Below, in pieces: positions 8,740-17,162 of a DNA stretch of 49,758 bases. Below the pieces are notes generated by a model. It ran no database searches and had not been told where the DNA came from. It saw only the letters and a list, made by a program, of their open reading frames with translations. Position 1 is the stretch's first letter. The number at the start of each line of letters is the position of its first letter. Source of the stretch: Candidatus Methylomirabilota bacterium (GTDB lineage: Bacteria; Methylomirabilota; Methylomirabilia; Methylomirabilales; Methylomirabilaceae); NCBI GenBank assembly GCA_016207095.1, contig JACQQF010000081.1, positions 1-49,758 on the forward strand, in the 5' to 3' direction. Position numbers and translations under genes: made by a program.

Positions 8740-8831
8740 TCATTCGGAAGTGGACTATCCTGTTCTTCATATCAAACGGCCGGTTCGTCCTGCACATCCC
8801 TCCCCGCAAGTAACCTATGCCTGAGTCACGA

Positions 8832-8939
8832 CCAGTGCCGTTCCAACTTGTTGCGCCTAATGGAAGAGAGCTATGCAGCACATACGTCGCTTTCAGCGAA
8901 GCTTAACTGATTCGGCGAAAATAGTTGGAACGGCACTAG
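8832..8939. mobile_element. 108-bp MITE-like element (copy 1), overlapping the PBP1A start
   Basis: The ends form near-perfect terminal inverted repeats: AGTGCCGTTCCAACTTGTT at 8834 and its complement ending ATAGTTGGAACGGCACT at 8937, with outer bases CCAG/CTAG. The length equals that of the copy at 36625-36732 (108 bp). The interior matches that copy in the opposite orientation (for example the CGCTTTC word), but is more diverged. No transposase is encoded, so movement would need one elsewhere. The element contains the only possible ATG of the PBP1A gene together with its ribosome-binding region. Confidence 0.8.
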
Positions 8940-11017
8940 CCCGGCATCGCTTCATTCGTCATCTTTTTCTTGCTCTATTGGCGTGTTCCGCGGCGGTCGC
9001 CTTTTTCTTCATGGCGGGCCTTCTTGGCTCTCCCGCGTGGGCTGCGCCGCTGGTGCGCGTCGAGGACCTTCCCCACTTACTGCAGCTCCCGATCTTTCAA
9101 CCCGGAGAACCAAGCATCCTTTATGACGATGAAGGGCAGGCCTTTGCCTCCATTGTTCCCGAATACCGCGTTTTCATCCCGTTGTCTAAGATCCCCACGA
9201 CCCTACGCCGCGCGGTTATCGCCGCCGAAGATGCCCGCTTCTACCAGCATGGGGCGGTCGATCTCAGGGGAATGGCTAGGGCGACCATCAAGAACTTCTT
9301 GGCCGCTCAGGTGAAAGAAGGGGGAAGCACCATCACGCAGCAACTGGCCAAGACCCTCTTCCTCAGCCATGAACGGACTATTGGGCGGAAGGTGAGAGAG
9401 TTCGAGCTGGCCAGGGAGATCGAACAACGCTACACGAAGGACCAGATTCTGGAGATGTATCTGAACTCCATCTATTTCGGCCATGGGGCGTATGGAGTCG
9501 AGGCGGCAGCCAGGACCTACTTCAGCAAAGGCATCGCAGAGCTGAGTCTCCCCGAGGCGGCGCTTCTGGCCGGCCTCCCGCGAGCCCCCGGCCGGTATTC
9601 CCCGTTGATTGATGTCAAGCGTGCCAAGGCGCGCCGGCAATACGTGTTGGACCGTATGGTTGCGACCGGCGCGCTCAAGAAGACGCACGCGCGCAGCGCA
9701 AGCCGCACGGCGGTTTCAGTGAATCCGATGTTTCGGGGGCGTGGTGCGGCTCCCTGGCTTGTCGACTACGTCCGGCAGCAGCTTGACACACGTCTGGGAC
9801 CGATCTTGGTGCGGCAGGGCGGACTGAAGATTTACACGACCATGAATGCTCCCATGCAGCGGGCCGCAGTCGAGGCCGTCAAGCGTGGAGTTGCGACTAT
9901 CGTCAAGCAGAAAGCCGCCCAAAAGGGTGGAGACGTTCCACCCCTTGAGGCGGGCATGATTGCCCTGGAGGTCAAGACGGGAGAGATCAAGGCGATGGTG
10001 GGCGGTTCGGATTATGGCCGGAGCCAGTTCAATCGCACGGTCCAGGCGCAACGGCAACCCGGCTCTGCATTTAAGCCGCTCGTGTACGCTGCCGCCTTGG
10101 AGCAGGGCCTCACGCCAGTCACCCTGATCGAGGATGCCCCGATTCAGTTCGAAATCGGCGAGAGTGGCCGAAGGGAAACATGGGCCCCGGAGAATGTGGA
10201 CCGACAGTACCGGGGCTTTGTGACGCTCCGCCGGGCTCTGGAGGAGTCGATCAATGTCCCAACGGTCCGACTGATCCAACAGATTGGCGTCGATCCGGTG
10301 ATCGATCTTGCTCGTCGGCTTGGGATCACCTCCGAGCTCCGACGCGAATACGCGTTGGCCTTGGGCGCGTCGGAATTGAGCCTGCTGGAGTTGACCGCGG
10401 CGTACCAGGCGTTTGCCGATGAGGGGACGGTGTCACCGCCCTCTGCTATTCGGCGCGTCATCGGCCCCGGTGAAGTTCTTCTGGAAGAACGGTCTCCACA
10501 ACCGCAGCACGGGCTCAGTAAGCAGACCGCCTTCTTGTTGACCTCGATCTTGCAGGGAGTCGTCGAGCGTGGAACAGGCAAATCGGCCCAACGGATCGGG
10601 CGGCCTATAGCGGCCAAGACCGGGACCAGCCAGGCGGCCGAGGACCTTTGGTTCCTCGGATACACGCCAAGCCTTGTGGCGGGGCTCTGGCTTGGATATG
10701 ATCAACCTCGTTCGATCGGCGCTCATGAGACAGCCGGGAAACTCGCCGTTCCGATCTGGGTTGATTTCATGAAGCGAAGCCTGGCGGAGAGCCAGATCGA
10801 GGCGTTTTCGCCGCCCGAAGGGGTCTTTCAGGCCTTGGTCAATCGCAAGACAGGGGAGCCAACGTCGTCAAGCGATCCGGAGGCCTATCTGGAATATTTC
10901 ATCAGACACCACGAGGGGCCACCAGCACCGCCCACAACCGCGACACTCTCTCACGCCAGCTTCGCCTCTCCGGAGGTTGGCGGCAACGCTGCCCGACCCC
11001 AACCTCTCACCCCCTGA
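8873..11017 (+). CDS. mrcA: Class A penicillin-binding protein (PBP1A-type transglycosylase/transpeptidase)
   Basis: This 714-residue bifunctional enzyme polymerises and cross-links peptidoglycan at the outer face of the inner membrane. One membrane segment lies at about residues 31-53. The GT51 domain shows EDARFYQHGAVD (119-130, catalytic Glu), GGSTITQQLAKTLF (150-163) and MYLNSIYFGHGAYGVEAAA. The transpeptidase domain shows the SxxK serine at 398, SIN at 459-461 and KTGTS from 582. The length is near the short end for PBP1A. An in-frame TAA at 8858 and the absence of another ATG before the membrane helix force the start to 8873. Residues 1-22 are therefore encoded by the inserted repeat. 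Confidence 0.95.
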   Translation: MQHIRRFQRSLTDSAKIVGTALARHRFIRHLFLALLACSAAVAFFFMAGLLGSPAWAAPLVRVEDLPHLLQLPIFQPGEPSILYDDEGQAFASIVPEYRVFIPLSKIPTTLRRAVIAAEDARFYQHGAVDLRGMARATIKNFLAAQVKEGGSTITQQLAKTLFLSHERTIGRKVREFELAREIEQRYTKDQILEMYLNSIYFGHGAYGVEAAARTYFSKGIAELSLPEAALLAGLPRAPGRYSPLIDVKRAKARRQYVLDRMVATGALKKTHARSASRTAVSVNPMFRGRGAAPWLVDYVRQQLDTRLGPILVRQGGLKIYTTMNAPMQRAAVEAVKRGVATIVKQKAAQKGGDVPPLEAGMIALEVKTGEIKAMVGGSDYGRSQFNRTVQAQRQPGSAFKPLVYAAALEQGLTPVTLIEDAPIQFEIGESGRRETWAPENVDRQYRGFVTLRRALEESINVPTVRLIQQIGVDPVIDLARRLGITSELRREYALALGASELSLLELTAAYQAFADEGTVSPPSAIRRVIGPGEVLLEERSPQPQHGLSKQTAFLLTSILQGVVERGTGKSAQRIGRPIAAKTGTSQAAEDLWFLGYTPSLVAGLWLGYDQPRSIGAHETAGKLAVPIWVDFMKRSLAESQIEAFSPPEGVFQALVNRKTGEPTSSSDPEAYLEYFIRHHEGPPAPPTTATLSHASFASPEVGGNAARPQPLTP

Positions 11018-11431
11018 TCCGAATTCCAGCCAAGCTCATGTCATCTCGTTCGGCGGATACAGGATGAACGTGTGGAGTGGCTAAACTTGTCCCCGCGATG
11101 GTTGATTATCGAAGACCTTGGCCCACTTGTGGAGATCATCGTCAAGAATTCCCGGAGATTCAGTCGTGACCGGAAAGGTGGTGACGATGGCGCAGGCCCT
11201 TCGACGGGGCTCAGGACAGGCCTGCTTCGACCCTTCGACCGGGCTCAGGGCTCAGCACAGGCCCTTCGACTGGGCTCAGGACAGGCTTCGATGTAACTCA
11301 GGCTGCGCACTGAGCCCTTCGACGGGGCTCAGGACAGGCCCTTCGACTGGGCTCAGGACAGGCCTGCCGAAGTGACAGGCCCTTCGACGTAACTCAGGAC
11401 AGGCTCCGCAACCTCAAAAAAGGGAGGGACT
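11018..11431. other. Intergenic region between PBP1A and ridA
   Basis: This 414-bp stretch has no credible gene. The first 170 bases are unrecognised unique sequence. The remainder (11193-11416) is the CTTCGAC/CTCAGG repeat array listed separately, and AAAAAAGGGAGGG just before 11432 supplies the ridA ribosome site. Short open frames here are built from the repeat and look spurious. Confidence 0.6.
11193..11416. repeat. Array of CCCTTCGAC(N)GGGCTCAGGACAGGC repeats
   Basis: About seven degenerate units follow one another. Each has the core CTTCGAC, three to four variable bases, and CTCAGGACAGGC. Clear units start near 11194, 11231, 11261, 11315 and 11339; units near 11287 and 11380 carry GTAACTCAGG variants. 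The core is an imperfect palindrome (CTTCGAC with GTCGAAG in inverted copies). One inverted copy of the same word lies inside leuS at 31243. This is a short dispersed palindromic repeat family, here clustered. Confidence 0.8.
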
Positions 11432-11839
11432 ATGGAAAAGATCGTGGTGAATCCCTCGGGGCTCGCAAAGGCGATAGGCTACTCTCATGGATTTGAGGTC
11501 AAGGGCGGCCGGCTGCTTTTCCTATCGGGGCAGGTTGCCTTTGACAAGCAGGGCAGCATCGTAGGGCGCGGCGACATCGTGGCCCAGTTCCGGCAAGTCT
11601 GCGAGAACTTGAAGACCATTGTAGAGGATCGGGGCGGCACCCTTCAGGATGTCGTCAAGCTGACCATCTTTATCCTTGATCGGGAAGACTACAAGGCCAA
11701 AGGAAAGGCGATCGGTCAGGTCTACCGAGACTACTTTGGACGCCACTATCCGGCGATGTCATTGATTGAGGTCAAGGGCCTCTACCACGAGGGGGCGGGG
11801 GTCATGATTGAGATCGAAGGGATTGCCGTGTTGCCTTGA
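11432..11839 (+). CDS. RidA family protein (YjgF/YER057c/UK114)
   Basis: This 135-residue protein of the RidA fold would hydrolyse reactive enamine/imine intermediates, such as those released by PLP-dependent dehydratases. Family features include the opening VVNPSGLAKAIGYSHGFEV, LLFLSGQVAFDKQG, the central NLKTIVEDRGGTLQDVVKLTIFILD and the C-terminal GAGVMIEIEGIAVLP. The length is typical (about 125-135). GGGAGGG lies four to five bases before the ATG. The final conserved Arg of archetypal RidA (near IEVEAVA motifs, commonly R105) is not obvious here, so it may be a Rid subgroup without the deaminase activity. It follows the repeat array and is probably monocistronic. Confidence 0.88.
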   Translation: MEKIVVNPSGLAKAIGYSHGFEVKGGRLLFLSGQVAFDKQGSIVGRGDIVAQFRQVCENLKTIVEDRGGTLQDVVKLTIFILDREDYKAKGKAIGQVYRDYFGRHYPAMSLIEVKGLYHEGAGVMIEIEGIAVLP

Positions 11840-11898
11840 TCCTGCGTTGGGCGGTGGAATCAGACTCGAAACGTCGGAGCGTTTGGGGTGAACAGGGT

Positions 11899-13266
11899 TC
11901 AGTTCTTCTCGCGCACGTGCAATTCCTTGATCAGACGGGAGAGGTAGGTCCGCTGAAGGCCGAGTGCGCCAGCCGCCCTCGATTGATTTCCGCCAAACCG
12001 TTGCAGCGTCTCGCGAATGAGCTGTCGCTTGTACACAACCACGGCCTCGTGGAAGCCGGCAGGCGCCTCCAACACTGCAAACCCGCTTGAGCCGATTATC
12101 CCACCCAGCGGCAGATCGTCCGACGTGATCCGGTCTTCCTCGCTAAGGACCACGGCTCGTTCGGTGATATTCGCGAGCTCCCGGACATTGCCTGGCCAGC
12201 GGTATCGCTTCAGCAACTCCCACCCCTCAGGCGTGATCTCCTTGATCCGTTTGCCCAGCTCACCGCACAGGCGGGCAAGGAAGTGATTTACCAGAGGGAC
12301 GATATCCTCAGGGCGGTCCCGGAGGGGCGGGAGCGGGACAGTGACGACACTGAGTCGAAAGAAAAGATCCTCACGGAACAACCCTTCCCTCATCGCCTTG
12401 TCGAGGCGGCGGTTTGTGGCGGCTACAAAACGGAGATCGACCCGGATCGGCTTCGTCCCACCGACCCGCTCAAACTCGTGCTCTTGAAGGACACGGAGCA
12501 GTTTTGCCTGAAGGCGTGGCTTGAGGTCCCCGATCTCGTCGAGGAAAGCGGTTCCCCCATCCGCCAGCTCCAGCCTCCCCTGTTTCATTCGGTGCGCGCC
12601 TGTGAACGCGCCTCGCTCGTGCCCGAAGAGCTCACTCTCTAGCAGTTCTTCGGATAATGCCACGCAGTTCACCACCACGAACGGCTTGTCTCGCCTGGGA
12701 CTCCATTGGTGAATCGCCCTGGCGAACACCTCCTTGCCGGTCCCGGTCTCCCCGAGCAGGAGAATAGTTGAGTGGCTGGCCGCGGCCCGCTTGACCAGCT
12801 CGACAGCGTTCCGGATCAGCGGACTGTGGCCGATGATCGGCTGATCCTTTCCCTTCACCTCCGCTGACAACAGGAGGTTTTCCCGCCTCAATCCCTCCCG
12901 CTCCAGCGCCTTCCCGATGACCACTTCAAGGTGCCCCGGACTGAACGGCTTTGTGAGAAAGTCGTACGCGCCAGCTCGCATCGCCTCTACGGCCTTGTCG
13001 ATGGTGCCGTATGCGGTGATGACGATCGCTGTCGTCTCCAACCCCTCCTCGCGGGCCTCTTTCAGCACCTCCAGGCCCCCCTTCTTCGGCATCTGAAGGT
13101 CGAGGAGCGTGATCGACGGTGCGTCCTCTCGCAGTTTCGCCAGGGCTTCAATGCCGTCCGAAGCCACCATGACCTCGAACCTCATGGCCTTCAGCCGATC
13201 CCGAATCACCTCCCGGATGTCCGGGTCGTCATCTACAATAAGGATCTTCGTCCGGTAAGGGGTCAT
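11899..13266 (-). CDS. Sigma-54-dependent response regulator (NtrC family)
   Basis: This 455-residue regulator has three domains. The receiver (1-120) has acidic residues DDD at 12-14, the phospho-acceptor D56 in LLDLQMP, T84 and K106. The AAA+ domain has Walker A GETGTGKE (172-179), GAFTGA (219-224, contact with sigma-54) and the Walker B region GGTAFLDEIGDL. A C-terminal Fis-type helix-turn-helix (FGGNQSRAAGALGLQRTYLSRLI) follows. It would activate sigma-54 promoters once phosphorylated. It is the second gene of a two-gene operon with the kinase; ATG and TGA overlap by four bases. Target genes are not shown by the sequence. Confidence 0.96.
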   Translation of the reverse strand: MTPYRTKILIVDDDPDIREVIRDRLKAMRFEVMVASDGIEALAKLREDAPSITLLDLQMPKKGGLEVLKEAREEGLETTAIVITAYGTIDKAVEAMRAGAYDFLTKPFSPGHLEVVIGKALEREGLRRENLLLSAEVKGKDQPIIGHSPLIRNAVELVKRAAASHSTILLLGETGTGKEVFARAIHQWSPRRDKPFVVVNCVALSEELLESELFGHERGAFTGAHRMKQGRLELADGGTAFLDEIGDLKPRLQAKLLRVLQEHEFERVGGTKPIRVDLRFVAATNRRLDKAMREGLFREDLFFRLSVVTVPLPPLRDRPEDIVPLVNHFLARLCGELGKRIKEITPEGWELLKRYRWPGNVRELANITERAVVLSEEDRITSDDLPLGGIIGSSGFAVLEAPAGFHEAVVVYKRQLIRETLQRFGGNQSRAAGALGLQRTYLSRLIKELHVREKN

Positions 13267-15404
13267 CGGTCGTCCCCACGTCCATCGAGGAGACCTGTGT
13301 TACGAAGCTCCGCCGGCGGTCGCCGTGGCAAGGTGAAAAAGAAGGTACTCCCGTGACCAACCTGGCTCTCGGCCCAGATACGTCCTCCCTGGAGCTCGAC
13401 AAGACCCTTGGCGATGGAAAGCCCCAGCCCGGTCCCCTTCGCCTTCGTCTCCAAGCCGAGCTGAACCTGATAGAACTTGTCGAAGATCCTGGGGAGTTCC
13501 TCCGCCGGAATCCCATCGCCGGTATCAGTAATGCGAACAGCGGCGAGCTCCTCTTCTTCGCCGGTCAATTCGACCTCAACACTTCCTCCCGAGGGCGTGA
13601 ACTTGATCGCGTTTCCGATGAGGTTCATCAGCACCTGCCCAACCTTGTCTCGGTCCGCATGGACCAATAGCGGATCTTGCCGGCCGGTGAGACGAAGTTC
13701 AAGGCTCTTCCCCCCAGCAACCGGCCGAAGCGAGTCCAAAAGCTCGCCAGCAAGGCCCGCCAAGGAAAAAAGGGTCGGGGTCACTTGAAATCTTCCCTCC
13801 TCGATTCTGGCCAGGTCCAGCAGGTCATTAATCAGCCGGACCAACCGATCAGCATTTGCTTGAATCCTGATGAGGTACCTCTGTTGAGGCTCACTCAGAT
13901 GACCGGTGATCCCATCTAGTAGATTGTCAAGAGATCCCTTGATGGCCGTTAATGGAGTACGAAGCTCGTGGGAGACATTGAGCAAGAAATCGGATTTTGC
14001 CCGATCGAGCTCTTGGAGCCTCCGATGGGACTCCTCTAGCGCTGTGTTGATCTCCGATAGCTCACGGGTCCGCTTGGCGATCTTCTCTTCGAGACCGATG
14101 TTCAGCTCCTCGATCTCGTGGTAGGCGGAGGCGTTGTCGATGGCCATGGCCGCCTGGCGGGCAACGCCATCCATCAGCCGAAGCTGTTCCGGGGTGAAGG
14201 TATGGGATTTCTGCCACCACACCAGGAAAAGGACCCCGATGAACTTTTCCTTCGCAATCATGGGGGCGACGAGACACGATGTGAATCCAAGGCGACGAAT
14301 CGCCGGGTGCGCGCAACGTGGGTCGGTCGGCACGTCCCGTGAGTACACGGGAGCCCTTCGATCGAAGGCTTCCTGTACAAGCGGGAAGCCTCGAAGGGAT
14401 AGAGGGGTCCGCTGGAAGGGCTTCGACACCCAATCCGGGAGACCATGACTTGCGAAGGGGCGGATGACCCCCTGAGTCGGATCCAGGAGGTAGGCGCCCG
14501 AGCTATCGGCCTCGGCCGCGATGGCGGCTTCCCGAGCCACGCGCTGGAGTGTCTCCTTCAGATCCAGCGTAGAGCTCACCGACTGGCTCACCGCCAACAG
14601 CGTTTCGCTTTCGCGCAGTCGTTCCTGTGTCGCCTGAAACAGCTTGGCGTTCTCAATGGCCAGGGCCACTTGGCTGGCGATCGTGGTGGCCAAAAAGACC
14701 TGTTCGTCGGAGAAACCCTTCCCTTCCGTCATCTGATGCAGGATAAGTCCCCCGATCACCCTATCCTGGCGGATGAGCGGGACGGAGAGGACCGCCTTCA
14801 AGCGGAACATTTCAACCCATTGGCGCGGGACCAGGGGGCTGGTGGCCGGGTCATTCAGGACGATAGGGGTGCGGCCCTCGATCGTGGCGATGAGCGGAGG
14901 TATCTGATCTCCGGTGAGGCTCCCGAGGTGCTTGAACTGTTCCCATAGCTCCTCAAGCTGCTCACCTGATGCTGTCTGAGATATCATCGGGACGACCCGA
15001 TCACCTGACGGATCCCACAGGAAGATCGAGCACACGTCAGCGCCACACGCTGCAGCAGTCCGTTGAGTCAGGAGCCTCAAAAGTTCTTTCAGGTTGAGTG
15101 TGGATGAGACGGCCCGCGATATGTCCAGCAGCACGGTGGAAATCTCAGGTCCTCGCAGCTCCCCCGATCGGAAGTCGGTCTTTGCCATACCGACGGTGGG
15201 CCGATTGGCTGGTTCAAGGAAGATGGCGAGCATTGCGAGAGCGATGAGAGCGATGATGCCGAGGACGGCCCCATGCCGCCCCCAGCCGGCGATGCTGGCG
15301 ATCAGCATCCCAAGGAGGAGGGCGAGAGCCAACATGAGAAGGAGGGCGAGTAAGTCCCGAAGGCCGATGCGAAGATACCTTTCATGAACCGCTCGAAGGG
15401 TCAT
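13263..15404 (-). CDS. Membrane sensor histidine kinase with two GAF domains
   Basis: A 713-residue kinase if translated from the ATG at 15404. Two hydrophobic segments near the N-terminus (LLALLLMLALALLLGML and AVLGIIALIALAMLAIF) anchor it. Two GAF domains follow at about residues 89-253 and 268-428, then a coiled coil, a HisKA domain with the phospho-accepting H479 in VSHELRTPLTAI, and a HATPase domain with N-box NLIGNAIKF, DTGDGIP and GTGLGLSIAKGL. The frame extends to an ATG at 15500 (745 aa). The 15404 start is preferred because GGAG lies seven bases before it and the likely promoter (15488-15516) overlaps the longer N-terminus. The GAF ligand is unknown. It is the probable partner of the downstream regulator. 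Confidence 0.93.
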   Translation of the reverse strand: MTLRAVHERYLRIGLRDLLALLLMLALALLLGMLIASIAGWGRHGAVLGIIALIALAMLAIFLEPANRPTVGMAKTDFRSGELRGPEISTVLLDISRAVSSTLNLKELLRLLTQRTAAACGADVCSIFLWDPSGDRVVPMISQTASGEQLEELWEQFKHLGSLTGDQIPPLIATIEGRTPIVLNDPATSPLVPRQWVEMFRLKAVLSVPLIRQDRVIGGLILHQMTEGKGFSDEQVFLATTIASQVALAIENAKLFQATQERLRESETLLAVSQSVSSTLDLKETLQRVAREAAIAAEADSSGAYLLDPTQGVIRPFASHGLPDWVSKPFQRTPLSLRGFPLVQEAFDRRAPVYSRDVPTDPRCAHPAIRRLGFTSCLVAPMIAKEKFIGVLFLVWWQKSHTFTPEQLRLMDGVARQAAMAIDNASAYHEIEELNIGLEEKIAKRTRELSEINTALEESHRRLQELDRAKSDFLLNVSHELRTPLTAIKGSLDNLLDGITGHLSEPQQRYLIRIQANADRLVRLINDLLDLARIEEGRFQVTPTLFSLAGLAGELLDSLRPVAGGKSLELRLTGRQDPLLVHADRDKVGQVLMNLIGNAIKFTPSGGSVEVELTGEEEELAAVRITDTGDGIPAEELPRIFDKFYQVQLGLETKAKGTGLGLSIAKGLVELQGGRIWAESQVGHGSTFFFTLPRRPPAELRNTGLLDGRGDDR

Positions 15405-15487
15405 GGAGCTGCTCCGGCGACCGAGCCGAGGAAGAACGACCTGAAATGCTGGTGCAAACCGGTGCCGACCGGCGGAGGATGCCTTTT

Positions 15488-15516
15488 CTGTTAACCTCAT
15501 TTCAAGCCATTGTCAA
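15488..15516 (-). promoter_or_regulatory. Promoter for the histidine kinase/response regulator operon
   Basis: On the minus strand TTGACA (15511-15516) stands 17 bases from TAACAG (15488-15493). The predicted transcription start would fall near 15481, downstream of the ATG at 15500 but upstream of the ATG at 15404. This supports the shorter kinase. Confidence 0.55.
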
Positions 15517-15780
15517 GCGAAAAGCCCTCCCAGATCATGTCCAGTCACTCCTCATTCTATAGGCGAGCGAGGGCGAGGATAAGAGAGAGAAATACCGCTC
15601 GTAATGAAGACGTGCTCCGTAGTATCAACGGATTCGAATCCATTGCCCATCTCGCTCATTTCCCACCTCCCCACCTGCACTATAGGCGGTACGATCTATG
15701 CAGTAACTGATGGACGCCAACCGAGCACAATCCGTACCAATCGGTTGATTTCTCATCCTGTGTCAGAAGGGAGGGGTCCA

Positions 15781-15837
15781 ATGTCACGTTCTGATGAGGA
15801 ATTACATCGTGCTCCCGAAGACCGGAGTTCCCAATGA
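15781..15837 (+). CDS. Possible 18-residue small open reading frame
   Basis: An ATG at 15781 is preceded by AAGGGAGGGG at good spacing. The frame encodes MSRSDEELHRAPEDRSSQ and then stops, directly followed by a stable hairpin. The strong ribosome site is the only reason to list it. Composition is hydrophilic, no family is recognised, and it could be chance or a leader peptide. Confidence 0.2.
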   Translation: MSRSDEELHRAPEDRSSQ

Positions 15838-15883
15838 AAATCGCCACGTCTGATCCCTATCAGATACGGGGCGTATGATTTTC
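15836..15883 (+). other. Nested hairpin upstream of recA
   Basis: Outer arms GAAAATC (15836-15842) and GATTTTC (15877-15883) enclose an inner perfect stem TCTGAT/ATCAGA (15849-15864) with loop CCCT. It lies before the predicted recA promoter, so it is unlikely to be in the recA leader. It could act on an upstream transcript. Confidence 0.35.
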
Positions 15884-15969
15884 GGGACGGTCTCCGGAGG
15901 TCTGCTGGAAAGGTCGAGACCGGGTCCAGAGGAGAGAAGAGGGAGTGGCTACCAAAGAGCCTTGCGCTA

Positions 15970-16002
15970 TTGACAACCCTCTTGAAATCGCATAGGGTTG
16001 TC
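15970..16002 (+). promoter_or_regulatory. recA promoter with overlapping inverted-repeat operator candidate
   Basis: TTGACA (15970-15975) lies 17 bases from TAGGGT (15993-15998), a good sigma-70-like promoter 50-60 bases before recA. The same segment carries a perfect 9-bp inverted repeat, GACAACCCT (15972-15980) and AGGGTTGTC (15994-16002). Its half-sites lie on the -35 and -10 elements, with centres 22 bp (two helical turns) apart. That geometry suits a dimeric repressor, such as a LexA with a lineage-specific box. The LexA link is inference, based only on recA being the target. Confidence 0.6.
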
Positions 16003-16055
16003 GGAAACAATAACGGCCCGTCAATAGAGGCTTTGCGGGCCAGGGAGGGCGAGTC

Positions 16056-17111
16056 ATGGCGGAGAAGACGACGGAACGGGGAGATCGAAAAGAACGGGAA
16101 CGCGCGCTTGACCTGGCCATCGCCCAGATCGAAAAACTGTATGGCAGGGGCTCGATCATGAAGATGGGGAGTTCGGGCGCCCTGATACCGATTGCTGCTA
16201 TTTCCACCGGCTCGCTTGAACTCGATGCTGCGCTTGGAGTGGGTGGGGTGCCGCGTGGCCGGGTCATCGAAATCTTCGGTCCAGAGTCTTCAGGGAAGAC
16301 AACCCTGGCTCTGCATATCATCGCCGAGGCGCAGAGGGGAGGTGGTTCTTCCGCTTTCGTGGATGCCGAGCACGCGCTGGACCCCGCCTATGCCAGGTCA
16401 CTCGGTGCGAACATCGAGGACCTGCTGATCTCCCAGCCTGATACCGGGGAGCAGGCGCTCGAGATCACCGAGGTCTTGGTCCGCAGCGGGGCCATCGATG
16501 TGGTGGTGATTGACTCGGTTGCCGCCTTGGTGCCCCGCGCGGAGATCGACGGCGAGATGGGAGAACCGACGATGGGGCTGCAGGCCCGCCTGATGTCGCA
16601 GGCACTCCGGAAATTGACGGCGGCCATCAGCAAGTCCAAGACATGCGTCATCTTTATCAACCAACTTCGGGAGAAGATCGGCGTTATGTTCGGGAATCCC
16701 GAAACGACGACCGGTGGCCGAGCCTTGAAGTTCTACGCGTCGGTCCGGCTCGATATCAGGAGGATCTCGAGCATCAAAGAGGGCGAGGAGATTATCGGTT
16801 CTCGCGTCAAGGTCAAGGTGGTGAAGAATAAGGTCGCGCCGCCCTTTAAAGAGGCGGAATTCGACATCATCTACGGTGAGGGGATCTCGCGAGTCGGCAG
16901 CCTATTAGACCTTGGGGTCGAGCACAAGATCATTGAGAAGAGCGGATCCTGGTTCTCCTATGCCGGCGACAGGATCGGCCAGGGGCGTGAGAACGCCAAG
17001 CGCTTCCTCCAAGAACACCCTGCTCTTACGAATGAAATCGAAGGGAAGTTGCGTGCCGCCCTTGGGATGACAGGCGCTGGAGTGACAGAGGCGGCGTCGG
17101 ACCCGCGTTGA
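16056..17111 (+). CDS. recA: RecA recombinase
   Basis: This 351-residue recombinase catalyses ATP-dependent strand exchange and activates the SOS response. Walker A GPESSGKT lies at 75-82. Other signatures are [20 protein letters not shown], the Walker B region [21 protein letters not shown], loop L2 with [21 protein letters not shown], and [15 protein letters not shown]. No intein is present. GGGAGGG sits seven bases before the ATG. It heads the recA-pilT-recX-alaS gene run and is preceded by a promoter with an inverted repeat. Confidence 0.98.
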   Translation: MAEKTTERGDRKERERALDLAIAQIEKLYGRGSIMKMGSSGALIPIAAISTGSLELDAALGVGGVPRGRVIEIFGPESSGKTTLALHIIAEAQRGGGSSAFVDAEHALDPAYARSLGANIEDLLISQPDTGEQALEITEVLVRSGAIDVVVIDSVAALVPRAEIDGEMGEPTMGLQARLMSQALRKLTAAISKSKTCVIFINQLREKIGVMFGNPETTTGGRALKFYASVRLDIRRISSIKEGEEIIGSRVKVKVVKNKVAPPFKEAEFDIIYGEGISRVGSLLDLGVEHKIIEKSGSWFSYAGDRIGQGRENAKRFLQEHPALTNEIEGKLRAALGMTGAGVTEAASDPR

Positions 17112-17162
17112 CACCTCAAGGACTGGATGGTACTATCTCTCAGGGAGATAGCGGTTTCAGGA

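Larger units (their letters stand above)
15517..16055. other. Divergent intergenic region between the sensor kinase and recA
   Basis: About 540 bases without a recognised gene. It holds a perfect 12-bp palindrome GGATTCGAATCC (15630-15641), a possible 18-codon open frame at 15781-15837, a nested hairpin at 15836-15883, and the recA promoter with an overlapping inverted repeat at 15970-16002. No tRNA fold could be built around the GATTCGAATC word. Confidence 0.5.

Noticed and set aside
8834..8860. An earlier PBP1A start upstream of the mobile element
   Set aside because: An in-frame TAA at 8858-8860 blocks any start before 8861.
11072..11375. Open frames inside the repeat array
   Set aside because: The translated text is just the repeat read through (STGLRTG-like units), and no ribosome site or homology supports it.
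11193..11416. CRISPR array
   Set aside because: Units are contiguous or irregularly spaced, with no unique spacers of constant length and no cas genes.
15625..15700. tRNA gene suggested by GATTCGAATC
   Set aside because: No acceptor, D or anticodon stems could be formed around it; the word is part of a 12-bp palindrome.
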